From: Palsa-504 sp963839095
Lineage (GTDB): Bacteria; Actinomycetota; Actinomycetes; Streptosporangiales; Streptosporangiaceae
Direction: 5' to 3'
Length of the DNA stretch: 64,000 nucleotides
Assembly (NCBI GenBank): GCA_963839095.1
Contig: CAWIUF010000054.1
Coordinates: 1 to 64,000 of the forward strand
A program made the position numbers and the translations under genes. Shown in pieces: positions 18,198-26,675 of the stretch; position 1 is the first letter of the stretch, and each line of letters starts with the position of its first letter. The notes under the pieces were generated by a model. It was not told the origin of the DNA. It searched no databases and saw nothing but the letters and a program-made list of their open reading frames with translations.

Positions 18198-19415
18198 ATG
18201 ACCGCTACGACCGATCACCGGACCGCCGTGCCTGACACCACTGGGCCCGACGCGGCCGAGCTCGTCGCCCGGGTGACGGAACTGCATCCGCTCCTGCGCG
18301 CGAACGCCGCCGCGGGGGAGGAGGACCGGCGGGTGGCCGAGGAGAGCATGCGGGCCCTGCAGGAGGCGGGCATCTTGCGGATCGCCCAGCCGAAGCGGTA
18401 CGGCGGCTACGAGACCTCGATGCGCACCATGCTCGACGTGTCGGCCGCGGTCGGCGAGGCCGACGGCGGCACCGGCTGGGTGGTCACGCTGCTGAACGTG
18501 TGCGCCTGGATGGTCGGCACTTTCCCCCGGCAGGCCCAGGACGACGTGTGGAAGGACCACCCGGACGCGCTGGTCTCCGGCGTGCTCGCCCCGACCGCCG
18601 AGGCGCGCAAGGTGGACGGCGGCTACCAGGTCACCGGCCGGTGGTACTGGAACTCCGGTTCCTGGCACGCGCACTGGGCGGTGCTCGGCATCCCCATCAC
18701 CGACGAGGCCGGCGAGGTCGTCGACCAGGGCCTGGCCCTGATCCCGCGGGCCGACCTGGACCTGGAGGAGACCTGGTTCGTGGCCGGGATGAAGTCGACC
18801 GGCAGCAACTGCCTGATCGCGAACGACGTGTTCGTGCCCGCCCACCGCATCGTGTCGGTGCCGCCGGCCATCGAGGGGCACTACGCCACCGAGTTCGACA
18901 GCGAGGCCTTCTACCGCTCGGCCTTCGTCCCGATCCTGGCCCTGGTGCTGGCCGGCCCGCAGCTCGGCCTGGGCCGGGCCGCGCTGAACATCGTGCGGGA
19001 GAAGGCGGCCAAGAAGCCGATCTCCTACACCTTCTACACCGCGCAGGCCGACTCGGTTGCCTTCCAGCTGCAGCTGGCCGAGGCGGCGATGCTGATCGAC
19101 ACTGCTCACCTGCACGCCTACCGCGCCGCCGACGACATCGACCGGGCCGCCGCCGCGGGCGTCTACCCCGACTTCCTGGCCCGGGCGCGGGTCCGGGCCG
19201 ACACCGGCTGGGCCATCGAGCACATTCTCAAGGCCATCGACATCCTGCTGTCCGCGCACGGCGCGGGCAGCTTCGCCGAAGCCAACCCGCTGCAGCGCAT
19301 CTGGCGCGACTCCTCGGTCGCCGCGCGGCACGCGGTGGTGCTGCCGGTGATCGGGTACGAGGTCTACGGCAAGGCCCTGCTGGGCCGCGAAGACCACATC
19401 ACCCCGCTGGTATAA
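18198..19415 (+). CDS. Flavin-dependent hydroxylase, acyl-CoA dehydrogenase fold (HsaA/HpaB-type oxygenase)
   Basis: The product is 405 residues. It has an acyl-CoA-dehydrogenase-like N-terminal helical domain (LQEAGILRIAQPKRYGGYE), a middle beta-domain (VTGRWYWNSGSWHAHWAVLG, then MKSTGSNCL) and a C-terminal helical bundle with the terminal AHGAGSF and RDSSVAARHAVV motifs. This is the group D flavoprotein monooxygenase pattern seen in HsaA. With reduced flavin from the preceding gene it should ortho-hydroxylate a phenol to a catechol. AAGGAG precedes the ATG. The following genes supply ring cleavage and hydrolysis. Confidence 0.88.
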   Translation: MTATTDHRTAVPDTTGPDAAELVARVTELHPLLRANAAAGEEDRRVAEESMRALQEAGILRIAQPKRYGGYETSMRTMLDVSAAVGEADGGTGWVVTLLNVCAWMVGTFPRQAQDDVWKDHPDALVSGVLAPTAEARKVDGGYQVTGRWYWNSGSWHAHWAVLGIPITDEAGEVVDQGLALIPRADLDLEETWFVAGMKSTGSNCLIANDVFVPAHRIVSVPPAIEGHYATEFDSEAFYRSAFVPILALVLAGPQLGLGRAALNIVREKAAKKPISYTFYTAQADSVAFQLQLAEAAMLIDTAHLHAYRAADDIDRAAAAGVYPDFLARARVRADTGWAIEHILKAIDILLSAHGAGSFAEANPLQRIWRDSSVAARHAVVLPVIGYEVYGKALLGREDHITPLV

Positions 19416-19442
19416 GCCGCGCCAATCCCGGAGTATCGAACC

Positions 19443-20318
19443 ATGCGCATCGCCAATCACGAAGGCCGCCTCGTCGTCGTCACCGGCGAGGCGGGCCACG
19501 AGCTCGCCCACGACGTCGAGAAGAACAGCAGCGGCCGGTTCGGCCCCGAGCCGCAGGCCATCTACGAGGACTGGGACGCCTTCACCGGCTGGGCGGCCGC
19601 GGCCCGCTGGGAGGGCGGCACGCCGGTCCGCCCGGAGGCCCTGGGCTCGCCCGCCCCGGCGCCGCGCCAGGTGTTCGGCATCGGCCTGAACTACCGCGAC
19701 CACGCGGCCGAGTCGGGGCTGCCGGTGCCGACCGGGGAGCCGCCGGTGTTCACCAAGTTCCCCAGCTGCATCACCGGCCCGTACGGCGACATCGAGCTGC
19801 CCGAGGGTCATGTCGACTGGGAAGTCGAGCTGGTGGCGGTCATCGGCCGCCGCGCCCGCCACGTCCCGGCCGAACGGGCGCTGGACCACGTGGCCGGTTA
19901 CGCCGTCGGCCAGGACGTGTCCGAGCGGATCCTGCAGCTCGCCGCCCAGCCGCCGCAGTTCAGCATGGGCAAGTCGCTGCCCGGCTTCGGGCCGGTCGGC
20001 CCCTGGCTGGTCACCCTGGACGAGTTCGCCGACCCCGGCGACCTGGCCCTCGGCTGTGACATCAACGGCGAGCAGGTGCAGTCCAGCCGGACCGGCCAGC
20101 TCATCTTCAGCGTCCCGGCGCTGGTGGCGAACCTGTCGGCCAGCGTCGTGCTGCTGCCCGGCGACGTCATCTTCACCGGCACCCCGTCCGGGGTCGGCCT
20201 GGGCCGCAACCCGCAGCGCTGGCTGGCCGACGGGGACGTCCTGACCAGTCATATCGAAGGCATCGGCGAGATGCGGCACCGGTTCGTCGCCGGCGCACCC
20301 GTTCGGAAGGAGAACTGA
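19443..20318 (+). CDS. Fumarylacetoacetate hydrolase family protein
   Basis: The product is 291 residues. The FAH fold is shown by FGIGLNYRDHAAESG, the metal-binding acidic residues in VDWEVELVAVIG, GYAVGQDVSER, and the closing VLLPGDVIFTGTPSGVGLG. Family members cleave C-C bonds of beta-diketones or hydrate/decarboxylate ring-opening products (HpaG, MhpD-like roles). It lies between the hydroxylase and the extradiol dioxygenase in one operon, so it most likely processes the meta-cleavage product. The exact reaction is inferred. Confidence 0.88.
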   Translation: MRIANHEGRLVVVTGEAGHELAHDVEKNSSGRFGPEPQAIYEDWDAFTGWAAAARWEGGTPVRPEALGSPAPAPRQVFGIGLNYRDHAAESGLPVPTGEPPVFTKFPSCITGPYGDIELPEGHVDWEVELVAVIGRRARHVPAERALDHVAGYAVGQDVSERILQLAAQPPQFSMGKSLPGFGPVGPWLVTLDEFADPGDLALGCDINGEQVQSSRTGQLIFSVPALVANLSASVVLLPGDVIFTGTPSGVGLGRNPQRWLADGDVLTSHIEGIGEMRHRFVAGAPVRKEN

Positions 20319-20320
20319 CG

Positions 20321-21256
20321 ATGGCCCTGCACCGGCTCACGTCCGTCACCATGGGCGTCCCCAACGTCGACGAGACCGCCGCCTACTACGCCGACTTCGG
20401 CCTCCAGCGCGGCGACGGCTCGGCCCAGGAAACCTGGTTCAGCACCCGCGACGGCGGCCGCCAGCTGCGCATCGTGCCCGCCGCGACCCGGCGGCTGGTC
20501 GACCTGCACGTGGGCGTGGACGACGCCGACGACCTGGATCGCGCCGCGGGCAACCTGCAGAACCTCGGCATCGAGGTCGAGCGCGGTCCGGGCTGGATCA
20601 GCGCGGTGGAGAAGGTCACCGGCGCCCGCGCCTACCTCGAGATCGCCGAGCGGCTGACCCAGGACACGGTGGCGCCCACCCCCTACAACGGGGTGGGCCG
20701 GACCGAACGGCCCGACGTCCGGGCGCCCGGGATCTTGCGGACCGACCCGGTCGCGCCCCGCAAGCTCGGGCACGCCGTGATGGGCTCGACCGACCCGCAG
20801 GCCACCGAGGCGTTCTTCACCTCCGGGCTCGGCTTCAAGATCAGCGACCGGATCAAGGGCGCCGGCACGTTCATGCGCTGCTCCACCGACCACCACAACG
20901 TGCTGGTCCTGGGCGCGCCGGTCTCGTTCCTGCACCACACGTCGTGGCAGGTCGACGACGTGGACGACGTCGGCCGGGGCGCGTCCGCGATGCTCGAGGA
21001 CCACCCCGAGCGGCACGTCTGGGGCCTCGGCCGGCACTACGGCGGGTCGAACTTCTTCTGGTACCTCAAGGACCCGGCCGGCAACTTCAGCGAGTACTAC
21101 AGCGACATGGACTGCATCGTCGACGACCAGCTGTGGACGCCGCAGGACCTCGAGGGCGCCCGCGGCCTGTTCTCCTGGGGCCCGCCCCCGCCCCCGTCCT
21201 TCATCCACCCCGACGACCTCGCCGCCATGATGACCGGCGCCCACACCGGCCCCTGA
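20321..21256 (+). CDS. Extradiol ring-cleavage dioxygenase, VOC superfamily (BphC/HsaC-like)
   Basis: The product is 311 residues with two VOC modules. The catalytic C-terminal module shows the 2-His-1-carboxylate triad: His151 (KLGHAVMGST), His205 or His206 (FLHHTSWQVDD) and Glu258 (NFSEYYSDMD). It should open a catechol next to the hydroxyl groups using Fe(II) and O2. It starts two bases after the FAH stop, so the pair is cotranscribed. The proline-rich C-terminus is unremarkable. Together with the hydroxylase it defines a meta-cleavage pathway, although the natural substrate is unknown. Confidence 0.9.
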   Translation: MALHRLTSVTMGVPNVDETAAYYADFGLQRGDGSAQETWFSTRDGGRQLRIVPAATRRLVDLHVGVDDADDLDRAAGNLQNLGIEVERGPGWISAVEKVTGARAYLEIAERLTQDTVAPTPYNGVGRTERPDVRAPGILRTDPVAPRKLGHAVMGSTDPQATEAFFTSGLGFKISDRIKGAGTFMRCSTDHHNVLVLGAPVSFLHHTSWQVDDVDDVGRGASAMLEDHPERHVWGLGRHYGGSNFFWYLKDPAGNFSEYYSDMDCIVDDQLWTPQDLEGARGLFSWGPPPPPSFIHPDDLAAMMTGAHTGP

Positions 21257-21314
21257 CGCCCCGGCCCCTGAGCCGCCGGGGCAAGTCCCGGCGGCCCTTC
21301 CTCAGGCCGTTGCC

Positions 21315-21329
21315 TGTTATCACATATAT
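21315..21329 (-). promoter_or_regulatory. Shared operator-like word, copy 3 (inverted)
   Basis: TGTTATCACATATAT is the exact reverse complement of the 15-base word at 13070 and 16627. It lies 38 bp upstream of the SnoaL-like gene, in the position expected of an operator. Confidence 0.65.
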
Positions 21330-21366
21330 TTGTTAACGTTCGGGAAAAGCGCCCGGGAGGCAGCCC

Positions 21367-21852
21367 ATGACCGCTCAGACCGACACCAGCCGCGACGACC
21401 TCATCGCCGCCAACCTGGCCGCGGTGGAGACGCACTTCCACAACGAGACCGCGGAGACCATCGACCAGGCCATCGCCGTCTACACCGACGACATCGTTTG
21501 GGAGGTCCCGGCCCGCGGCCTGGTGCTGCGCAGCATCGAGGACGTCAAGCAGGAGTACCTCAAGATCTTCGGCTCGATGAACATCCACAAGATCGTCAAC
21601 CTGCACCGGTTCGCCACCGAGGAGTGGGTGTTCGACGACTCCATCTTCGAGTGGACCATCACCGGGGACGGGTTCCGCAACTGCCCGTACCCGCCCGGCA
21701 CCACCGTGAGCGTCCGCCTGCTGCACGCGTTCCAGTGCCGCGACGGGAAGATCTGCCGGGAGCACGGCTACGAGATCTGGCGCGACATCAACGACCACGC
21801 CCGGGTCCAGGACGACATCCCCGCCACGGCGGCCGTCCAGGTCTTCGGCTAG
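21367..21852 (+). CDS. SnoaL-like / NTF2-fold protein
   Basis: The product is 161 residues with an NTF2-like fold: N-terminal helix (VETHFHNETAETIDQAIAVY), VWEVPARGLVLRSIEDVKQEY, and the conserved beta sheet ending in CREHGYEIWRDIND. SnoaL-type domains act as cyclases, isomerases or hydrolases, or just bind ligands. CGGGAGG lies before the ATG. It heads a two-gene operon with the HIT-like protein under operator copy 3, so it probably belongs to the same regulon as the aromatic hydroxylase. Confidence 0.8.
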   Translation: MTAQTDTSRDDLIAANLAAVETHFHNETAETIDQAIAVYTDDIVWEVPARGLVLRSIEDVKQEYLKIFGSMNIHKIVNLHRFATEEWVFDDSIFEWTITGDGFRNCPYPPGTTVSVRLLHAFQCRDGKICREHGYEIWRDINDHARVQDDIPATAAVQVFG

Positions 21853-21858
21853 CGCGAC

Positions 21859-22338
21859 GTGACCGCCGGCTGCCTGCTGTGCGATATGGAAACCGCGGCA
21901 CCGGAGGCGGTCGTCTTCCGCGACGCGCTGTGGGCGGCGGAGGTCGCGCCCGGTTATGAGGTGCCGGGCTGGTTCTTCCTCCGGGTGCGCCGGCACGCCG
22001 AGCTGCTGACCGGCCTGGACGACGCCGAGCTGTCCGCGTTCGGCCACCGGGCCCGGGACCTGGTCGCCGCGGTGACCGAGGCCACCGGCGCGCCCGCCAC
22101 CTACCTGCTGCACTTCGGCGAGAACTACCGGCACTTCCACGCCCTGGTCGCCGCGCGCGGCGCGGACATCCCCGTCGAGCAGCGCGGCGGCAACATCCTC
22201 GGGCTGCGTCCCGGTCACGTCGACCCCGCCGCCGCCGTGGCCCTGGCGCCGGCCGTCCGGGCCGCCTACGAAAAAGCAATCAGCCGAACGAGTTCCGGCA
22301 CCGCCATCGCCGAGGCCCGGGACGCCCAGCTCAGCTGA
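21859..22338 (+). CDS. HIT-like (histidine triad) protein
   Basis: The product is 159 residues from a GTG at 21859, six bases after the preceding stop. CLLCDME near the N-terminus resembles the Cys pair of HIT hydrolases. NYRHFHALVAAR (about residues 93-104) gives a reduced His-x-His motif in place of HxHxHxx. The third His of the triad is not obvious, so nucleotide hydrolase activity is uncertain. It overlaps the 3' end of the convergent DoxX-Rieske gene by 8 bp. Confidence 0.65.
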   Translation: MTAGCLLCDMETAAPEAVVFRDALWAAEVAPGYEVPGWFFLRVRRHAELLTGLDDAELSAFGHRARDLVAAVTEATGAPATYLLHFGENYRHFHALVAARGADIPVEQRGGNILGLRPGHVDPAAAVALAPAVRAAYEKAISRTSSGTAIAEARDAQLS

Positions 22339-23380
22339 CGTAGAGCTGGCCGCTGGACCCTTCGGCGATGGTGAGCTTCTTCAGCCCGCGGGTGGCCGGG
22401 CCGACCTCGACCGCGCCGGTGCTGGCGTTGAACTGCGAGCCGTGGCATGGGCAGGCGATGATCTTCTGCGCGGCGTTGTAGCCGACCGTACAGCCCGCGT
22501 GCGGGCAGACCGCGTCGAAGGCGACGAACGTCCCGGCGCTCGGCTGGATCACGAGCGACGGGTCCCCCGAGGACGGGTCGGTGAAGGAGGCGGCCTGCCC
22601 GACCGGCACCTTGCTGGCCGCCCCGATGGCCTTCCCCGGCGGCGTCTGCCCAGGCCCGGCCGTCGCCGCGTCGCTCCCCGAAGCCGTGGCGGCCGGGCTG
22701 GAGCTGGCTGAGCTAGCCGGGCTCGAGCTGGCCGGGCTGGCGGCGGCCGTGGGCGACAGGGCCTGCTCATCGCTCTGGCCCGAGGTGCCGCCCGCTAGTC
22801 GGCCGAGCCCGGCCGCCAGGCCGCCGACGGCCAGGCTCGCGCCCGCGACCGCGGCGGTCATCACGACCTTGCGGCGGGCGGTGCCTGGCGTCCCGTGCCG
22901 CGCCGCCCGGTCCGCGATGGCCGCGTCCAGGGACAGGACCGTGCCGGCTCCGGCCAGCAGCAGGGGCGTCCAGGCGAACGCGAACACGATGTCCGCCCCG
23001 GTGTAGTACGGCGACGAATGGAAGCTGACCGTCAGGAACAGCAGCAGTGCCAGCGCGATGCCCCCGGCCGCGGCGAGCCGCGCCCGGAAGCCGAGCAGGG
23101 TCCCCACGCCCACCGCCAGCTCGCCGAGCGCGATGACAACACCGAGCGGGACCGCGACGTGGCCGAGCGGTGAGATCAGCGCGTGGATGGGGCTGCGCCG
23201 GCCGGCGCCCGCCAGCTGGGACTGGATCGAGGCCGGGTCGGCGGCGTCGAAGAACCGCGGGTTGGCCAGCTTCTGCAGGCCGGCGAAGCAGAACGTGAAC
23301 CCGAGGAAGGCACGCAGCGGGAGCAGCACGCGGCCCAGCGGCGGCGCGGCCGGAGGGGCCGGGATTTGTTCGGATGTCAC
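22331..23380 (-). CDS. DoxX-type membrane protein fused to a Rieske [2Fe-2S] domain
   Basis: The product is 349 residues. Residues about 15-150 form four membrane helices of the DoxX/TQO-small-subunit type (FLGFTFCFAGLQKLANPRFF; GELAVGVGTLLGF). A further helix (about 172-192) follows, and then a Ser/Ala/Pro linker. The C-terminal 100 residues are a Rieske domain with CPHAGC (about 293) and CPCHG (about 312) as cluster ligands. Such a layout suggests quinone-linked electron transfer at the membrane. GGAGG lies before the GTG at 23380. It is a single-gene unit, convergent with the HIT gene. Confidence 0.85.
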   Translation of the reverse strand: MTSEQIPAPPAAPPLGRVLLPLRAFLGFTFCFAGLQKLANPRFFDAADPASIQSQLAGAGRRSPIHALISPLGHVAVPLGVVIALGELAVGVGTLLGFRARLAAAGGIALALLLFLTVSFHSSPYYTGADIVFAFAWTPLLLAGAGTVLSLDAAIADRAARHGTPGTARRKVVMTAAVAGASLAVGGLAAGLGRLAGGTSGQSDEQALSPTAAASPASSSPASSASSSPAATASGSDAATAGPGQTPPGKAIGAASKVPVGQAASFTDPSSGDPSLVIQPSAGTFVAFDAVCPHAGCTVGYNAAQKIIACPCHGSQFNASTGAVEVGPATRGLKKLTIAEGSSGQLYVS

Positions 23381-23505
23381 GTGATACCTCCGGATGATGT
23401 TCAGGCCGTTACCGCAGCGCAGATGGTACTGACCGAAGCTGAATTTTCAACTACTTGACACCCACTCGTTCGGTACGGAAAAAGACGCCCGCCGGTTCAC
23501 TCGGG

Positions 23506-25086
23506 TCAGGGGTGATCGTCGCCCAGCCGGGTGGCCTCCAGGTCCAGGCTGCGCTGCAGGCTCTGCCGGGTGGCCTGGCTGATGGCGGCCTCGTCGTAGA
23601 GGCGGGCCAGTTCGGCGTGCTCGGCGGCGTTCAGGGCGCGGCGCAGCTCCCGGTCGGTCAGGCGGCCGGGCTCGGTGGCCTGGCGGTCGTCGACGCGGGC
23701 GCGGGCGCGCCCGATCCGGGCCTGCAGGGTGGCCCGGGTCCGGTCGATCGTGTCCTCCGCCGCGCAGCCCTCCTCGGCGAGCTCGTCCAGCCGGGTCAGG
23801 GCCGCCTCGGCCAGGCGCAGCCGGGCGGCGGTCTCCTCCTGGCGCGCGTCGCCCGGCCGGGCGATCCCGGCCAGCCGGACCAGCGGTCCCAGGGTGAGTC
23901 CCTGGACGACGAGCGAGATCACGATGGCGGCGATGGCGAGCACCAGGATCAGGTCCCGGTGCGGCAGCGGGGCCCCGGCCGCGTCGGTCAGCGGGATGGA
24001 CAGCGCCGCCGCCAGCGGCACCACCCCGCGGGTGCCCGCCCACGACACCACCGCGGGGACCGGCCAGGACGGACGCTGGGCGCCGCCGCGCCGCTGGGCG
24101 ACCGCGGACAGCGGGAACACCCACAGGATCCGGATCACGATCAGCGTCCCGCTCACCGCCAGCGCCTCCGGCAGCCAGGCCCCGCCGCCGGACAGGGCCC
24201 GGATCAGCGTCGGGAGCTGCAGGCCGATGAGGCTGAACACCACGCTCTCCAGCAGGAAGATGATCGTCTGGTAGACCGAGTGCAGCTGCAGCCGGCTCTG
24301 CGAGCTGGTGATCCGGTCCCGCCGTCCGCCGGTGACCAGCCCGGCCACGATGACCGCCAGCACCGGGGATACGTGCAGCGCCGCGCCCAGCACGTACGCC
24401 GCGTACGGAGTGACCAGCGCGATCACGGTGTCCAGGACCGGATCGGTGACGCGCCTGCGCAGCAGGACCACCCCGGCGCCGAGCACGCCGCCGACCGCCG
24501 CCCCGCCGGCCGTCAGGGCCGCGAACCGCACGACGCCGTGCAGCAGCACGCTGCCTGCTCCCGCCGAGCCGGCCGTGCCCGCCACCGCGAAGCCCACCGC
24601 GATCTGGAACAGGACCAGGCTGGTCCCGTCGTTGAACAGGCTCTCCGCCTGCACCAGCGCCTGCACCCGGGGCGGGAGCGAGAGCCGCCGCCCCAGCGCG
24701 CTCACCGCCACCGGGTCGGTGCTGGCCAGCACCGCGCCGAGGACGAAGGCCAGGCTGGCCGGGATCCCGGCCGCCGCCCCGGCCACGACGGCGACCACGG
24801 CGGCCGACGCCAGCACCAGGCCGACCGCCAGGATGACCACCGGCCGCCACACCGCCCGCAGCTCCCGCCACGGCAGTTCCTCGCTCGCCGCGTACAGCAG
24901 CGGCGGCAGCACCACCAGGCTGACCACGTCCGGCGGGACCCGGACGGCCGGCACCCACGGCAGCAGGCCGACGGCCAGCCCGGCGATCACCAGCAGGGAC
25001 GGCGCCGGGATCCGGAGCCGGCCGGCGAAGGCCGCCACGACCGTGCCCAGCACGACCAGGAACAGGACGACTTCGATGTTGCGCAC
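23506..25086 (-). CDS. Na+/H+ antiporter, CPA1 family
   Basis: The product is 526 residues. About twelve membrane helices cover residues 1-410, with CPA1 signatures ASTDPVAVSALG, ESLFNDGTSLVLF (ion-binding ND) and WAGTRGVVPLAAAL. The cytoplasmic tail (about 415-526) is a charged helical region. It exchanges Na+ or K+ for protons across the membrane. It is transcribed with the CDF exporter upstream, four bases apart, which suggests a cation-homeostasis operon. Confidence 0.9.
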   Translation of the reverse strand: MRNIEVVLFLVVLGTVVAAFAGRLRIPAPSLLVIAGLAVGLLPWVPAVRVPPDVVSLVVLPPLLYAASEELPWRELRAVWRPVVILAVGLVLASAAVVAVVAGAAAGIPASLAFVLGAVLASTDPVAVSALGRRLSLPPRVQALVQAESLFNDGTSLVLFQIAVGFAVAGTAGSAGAGSVLLHGVVRFAALTAGGAAVGGVLGAGVVLLRRRVTDPVLDTVIALVTPYAAYVLGAALHVSPVLAVIVAGLVTGGRRDRITSSQSRLQLHSVYQTIIFLLESVVFSLIGLQLPTLIRALSGGGAWLPEALAVSGTLIVIRILWVFPLSAVAQRRGGAQRPSWPVPAVVSWAGTRGVVPLAAALSIPLTDAAGAPLPHRDLILVLAIAAIVISLVVQGLTLGPLVRLAGIARPGDARQEETAARLRLAEAALTRLDELAEEGCAAEDTIDRTRATLQARIGRARARVDDRQATEPGRLTDRELRRALNAAEHAELARLYDEAAISQATRQSLQRSLDLEATRLGDDHP

Positions 25087-25090
25087 CAGG

Positions 25091-26029
25091 TCAGTGTGTA
25101 CCCGGTTCGTGGCTGGCGTGGGCCGCCGCCTCGAGCTGGAAGGTGGAATGCTCCACGTCGAAGTGCCCGGCCAGGCAGGCTTGCAGCTGGTCGAGCAGGC
25201 GGGGGACGCAGCCTTCGGTGAAGCAGGAGTCGTCGACGACGATGTGCGCGGACAGCGCGGGCAGCGACGAGGTGACCGTCCAGGCGTGCAGGTCGTGCAG
25301 GTCGCGGACGTGCTCGGTGGCCAGCAGGTGGGCCCGCACGTCGTCCAGGTCCATGGTCGCGGGCGCCGCCTCCAGCAGGATGCGGCCGGAAGCGGCGAGC
25401 AGCTCCCAGGCGGCCTTGAGCATCAGCGCCACCACGACCAGGGAGGCGACGGCGTCGGCGCGGGTCCAGCCGGTGGCCAGGATGACGATCCCGGCGATGA
25501 CGGTGCCGATGAACCCGTAGAGGTCGGTGAGGACGTGCCGGAACGCGCCCTGGACGTTCAGGCTGGACCGGCTGGCCCGGGCCAGCACCCAGGCGGCGGC
25601 GATGTTGACCGCGATCCCGGCCGCGGCCACCGCCACCACCGGCCCGCCGTCGACCCGGGGCGGGTGGATCAGCCGGCCGATCGCCTCCACGCCGACGATC
25701 CCGCTGACCACGAGCAGCGTGATGCCGTTGCCGGCGGCGGAGAGGATCTCGGCGCGCTTCCAGCCGAACGTCCACGCCCCGGCGGCCGGGCGGGCCGCCA
25801 GCCGGATGGCCCACAGCGCCGCGCCGATCGCGCCGACGTCGGACAGCATGTGCCCGGCGTCGGACAGCAGGGCCAGCGACCCGGAGGCCAGCGCCACGAT
25901 GACCTCGGCGACCATGAACGCCGCCAGCAGGCCCAGGGCGGCCAGCAGGTACCGGCGGTCGGCGTCGGCGTCGAGGCCGTGCGCGTGACCGCTTCCGCCG
26001 TCGTGGGCGTGCCGGTGGTCAGTGCTCAT
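25091..26029 (-). CDS. Cation diffusion facilitator (CDF, ZitB/CzcD-like)
   Basis: The product is 312 residues. It has a His-rich N-terminus (STDHRHAHDGGSGHAHG) and six membrane helices. Metal-site residues are visible in helix 2 (LLSDAGHMLSD) and helix 5 (HVLTDLYG). A C-terminal cytoplasmic domain has DLHDLHAWTVTSS. It should export Zn(II) or a similar ion in exchange for protons. It is divergent from an ArsR-type regulator, with operator-like sequences in the gap. The C-terminus ends in AAHASHEPGTH. Confidence 0.9.
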   Translation of the reverse strand: MSTDHRHAHDGGSGHAHGLDADADRRYLLAALGLLAAFMVAEVIVALASGSLALLSDAGHMLSDVGAIGAALWAIRLAARPAAGAWTFGWKRAEILSAAGNGITLLVVSGIVGVEAIGRLIHPPRVDGGPVVAVAAAGIAVNIAAAWVLARASRSSLNVQGAFRHVLTDLYGFIGTVIAGIVILATGWTRADAVASLVVVALMLKAAWELLAASGRILLEAAPATMDLDDVRAHLLATEHVRDLHDLHAWTVTSSLPALSAHIVVDDSCFTEGCVPRLLDQLQACLAGHFDVEHSTFQLEAAAHASHEPGTH

Positions 26030-26065
26030 CGTGTGTGCTCACCTGCGGTCCGGGCTGGCGAGGAT

Positions 26066-26095
26066 CATAATCATTTTCATTATCGTTTTACGATA
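26066..26095. promoter_or_regulatory. CDF/ArsR intergenic operators (Zur-like word and TATCG inverted repeat)
   Basis: CATAATCATTTTCATTATCG (26066-26085), read on the minus strand, contains TGAAAATGATTATG, close to the actinobacterial Zur-box pattern TGAAAATGATTTTCA. TATCG-tttta-CGATA (26081-26095) is a perfect inverted repeat that could be the ArsR-type operator. In Streptomyces, Zur is known to regulate the zinc exporter zitB. Both sites here are predictions. Confidence 0.5.
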
Positions 26096-26105
26096 TTATC
26101 GGTAC

Positions 26106-26518
26106 ATGCCGATGATACAGGACGGGCCGTCCTCGGTGCCGGGGCCGCTGGGCCGGCCGCCGCGTTGTTCCGGGCCCTGGGTGACCCGGCCCGGCTGGCC
26201 ATCGTGCATCGTCTCGCCGCCGGCCCGGCCCGGGTGGTGGACCTGACCCGGACGCTGGGGCTGGCCCAGTCCACCGTCTCCGGACACCTGGCCTGCCTGC
26301 GGGACTGCGGCCTGGCCGCCGCCCGGCCGCAGGGCCGCGCCTCGTTCTGGTCCCTGACCCAGCCCGCGCTGCTCGACCTGCTCACCACGGCCGAAGCGGT
26401 GCTGGCGGCCACCGCTGCCGCTACCCCGGCCGCCGTCCCGGCTGGCGGGCAAAGGGTCATTCCCCAGGCACTCGCGTTACTCGCGTTGCCGCAACGCGGA
26501 GGCATCGAGCCCGGGTGA
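26106..26518 (+). CDS. ArsR-family metalloregulator, frameshifted near the N-terminus
   Basis: The winged-helix core is clear: ALFRALGDPARLAIVHRLAA, then VVDLTRTLGLAQSTVSGHLA and CLRDCGLAAARPQGRASFW. That frame has no good start. The only well-placed ATG (26106, MPMIQDGPSSVPGPLG) is in a different frame, so one base is missing or extra near 26150. The rejoined protein is about 137 residues. CLRDCG and a C-terminal extension offer possible metal ligands. It is divergent from the CDF exporter and probably derepresses it when metal is high. Confidence 0.75.
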
Positions 26519-26675
26519 GGGAGTAAGCTCGAATCTCGAACTTCATCGCCGCTCATGCCGCCGTGCTCATTGACTTCCAGCGGCCTGGCCAGCGCGGTCT
26601 GCTCGCCAAACGCACGATCCGCCCATGACGCTGCCACTCCCGAAGCCAAGCCAAGCACCGACGACCTCGGACTCA

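Noticed and set aside
17772..20279. An 835-codon open frame on the minus strand
   Set aside because: It is antisense to four clearly homologous genes and low in complexity (runs of Gly, Arg, Gln, Asp). It is a shadow frame.
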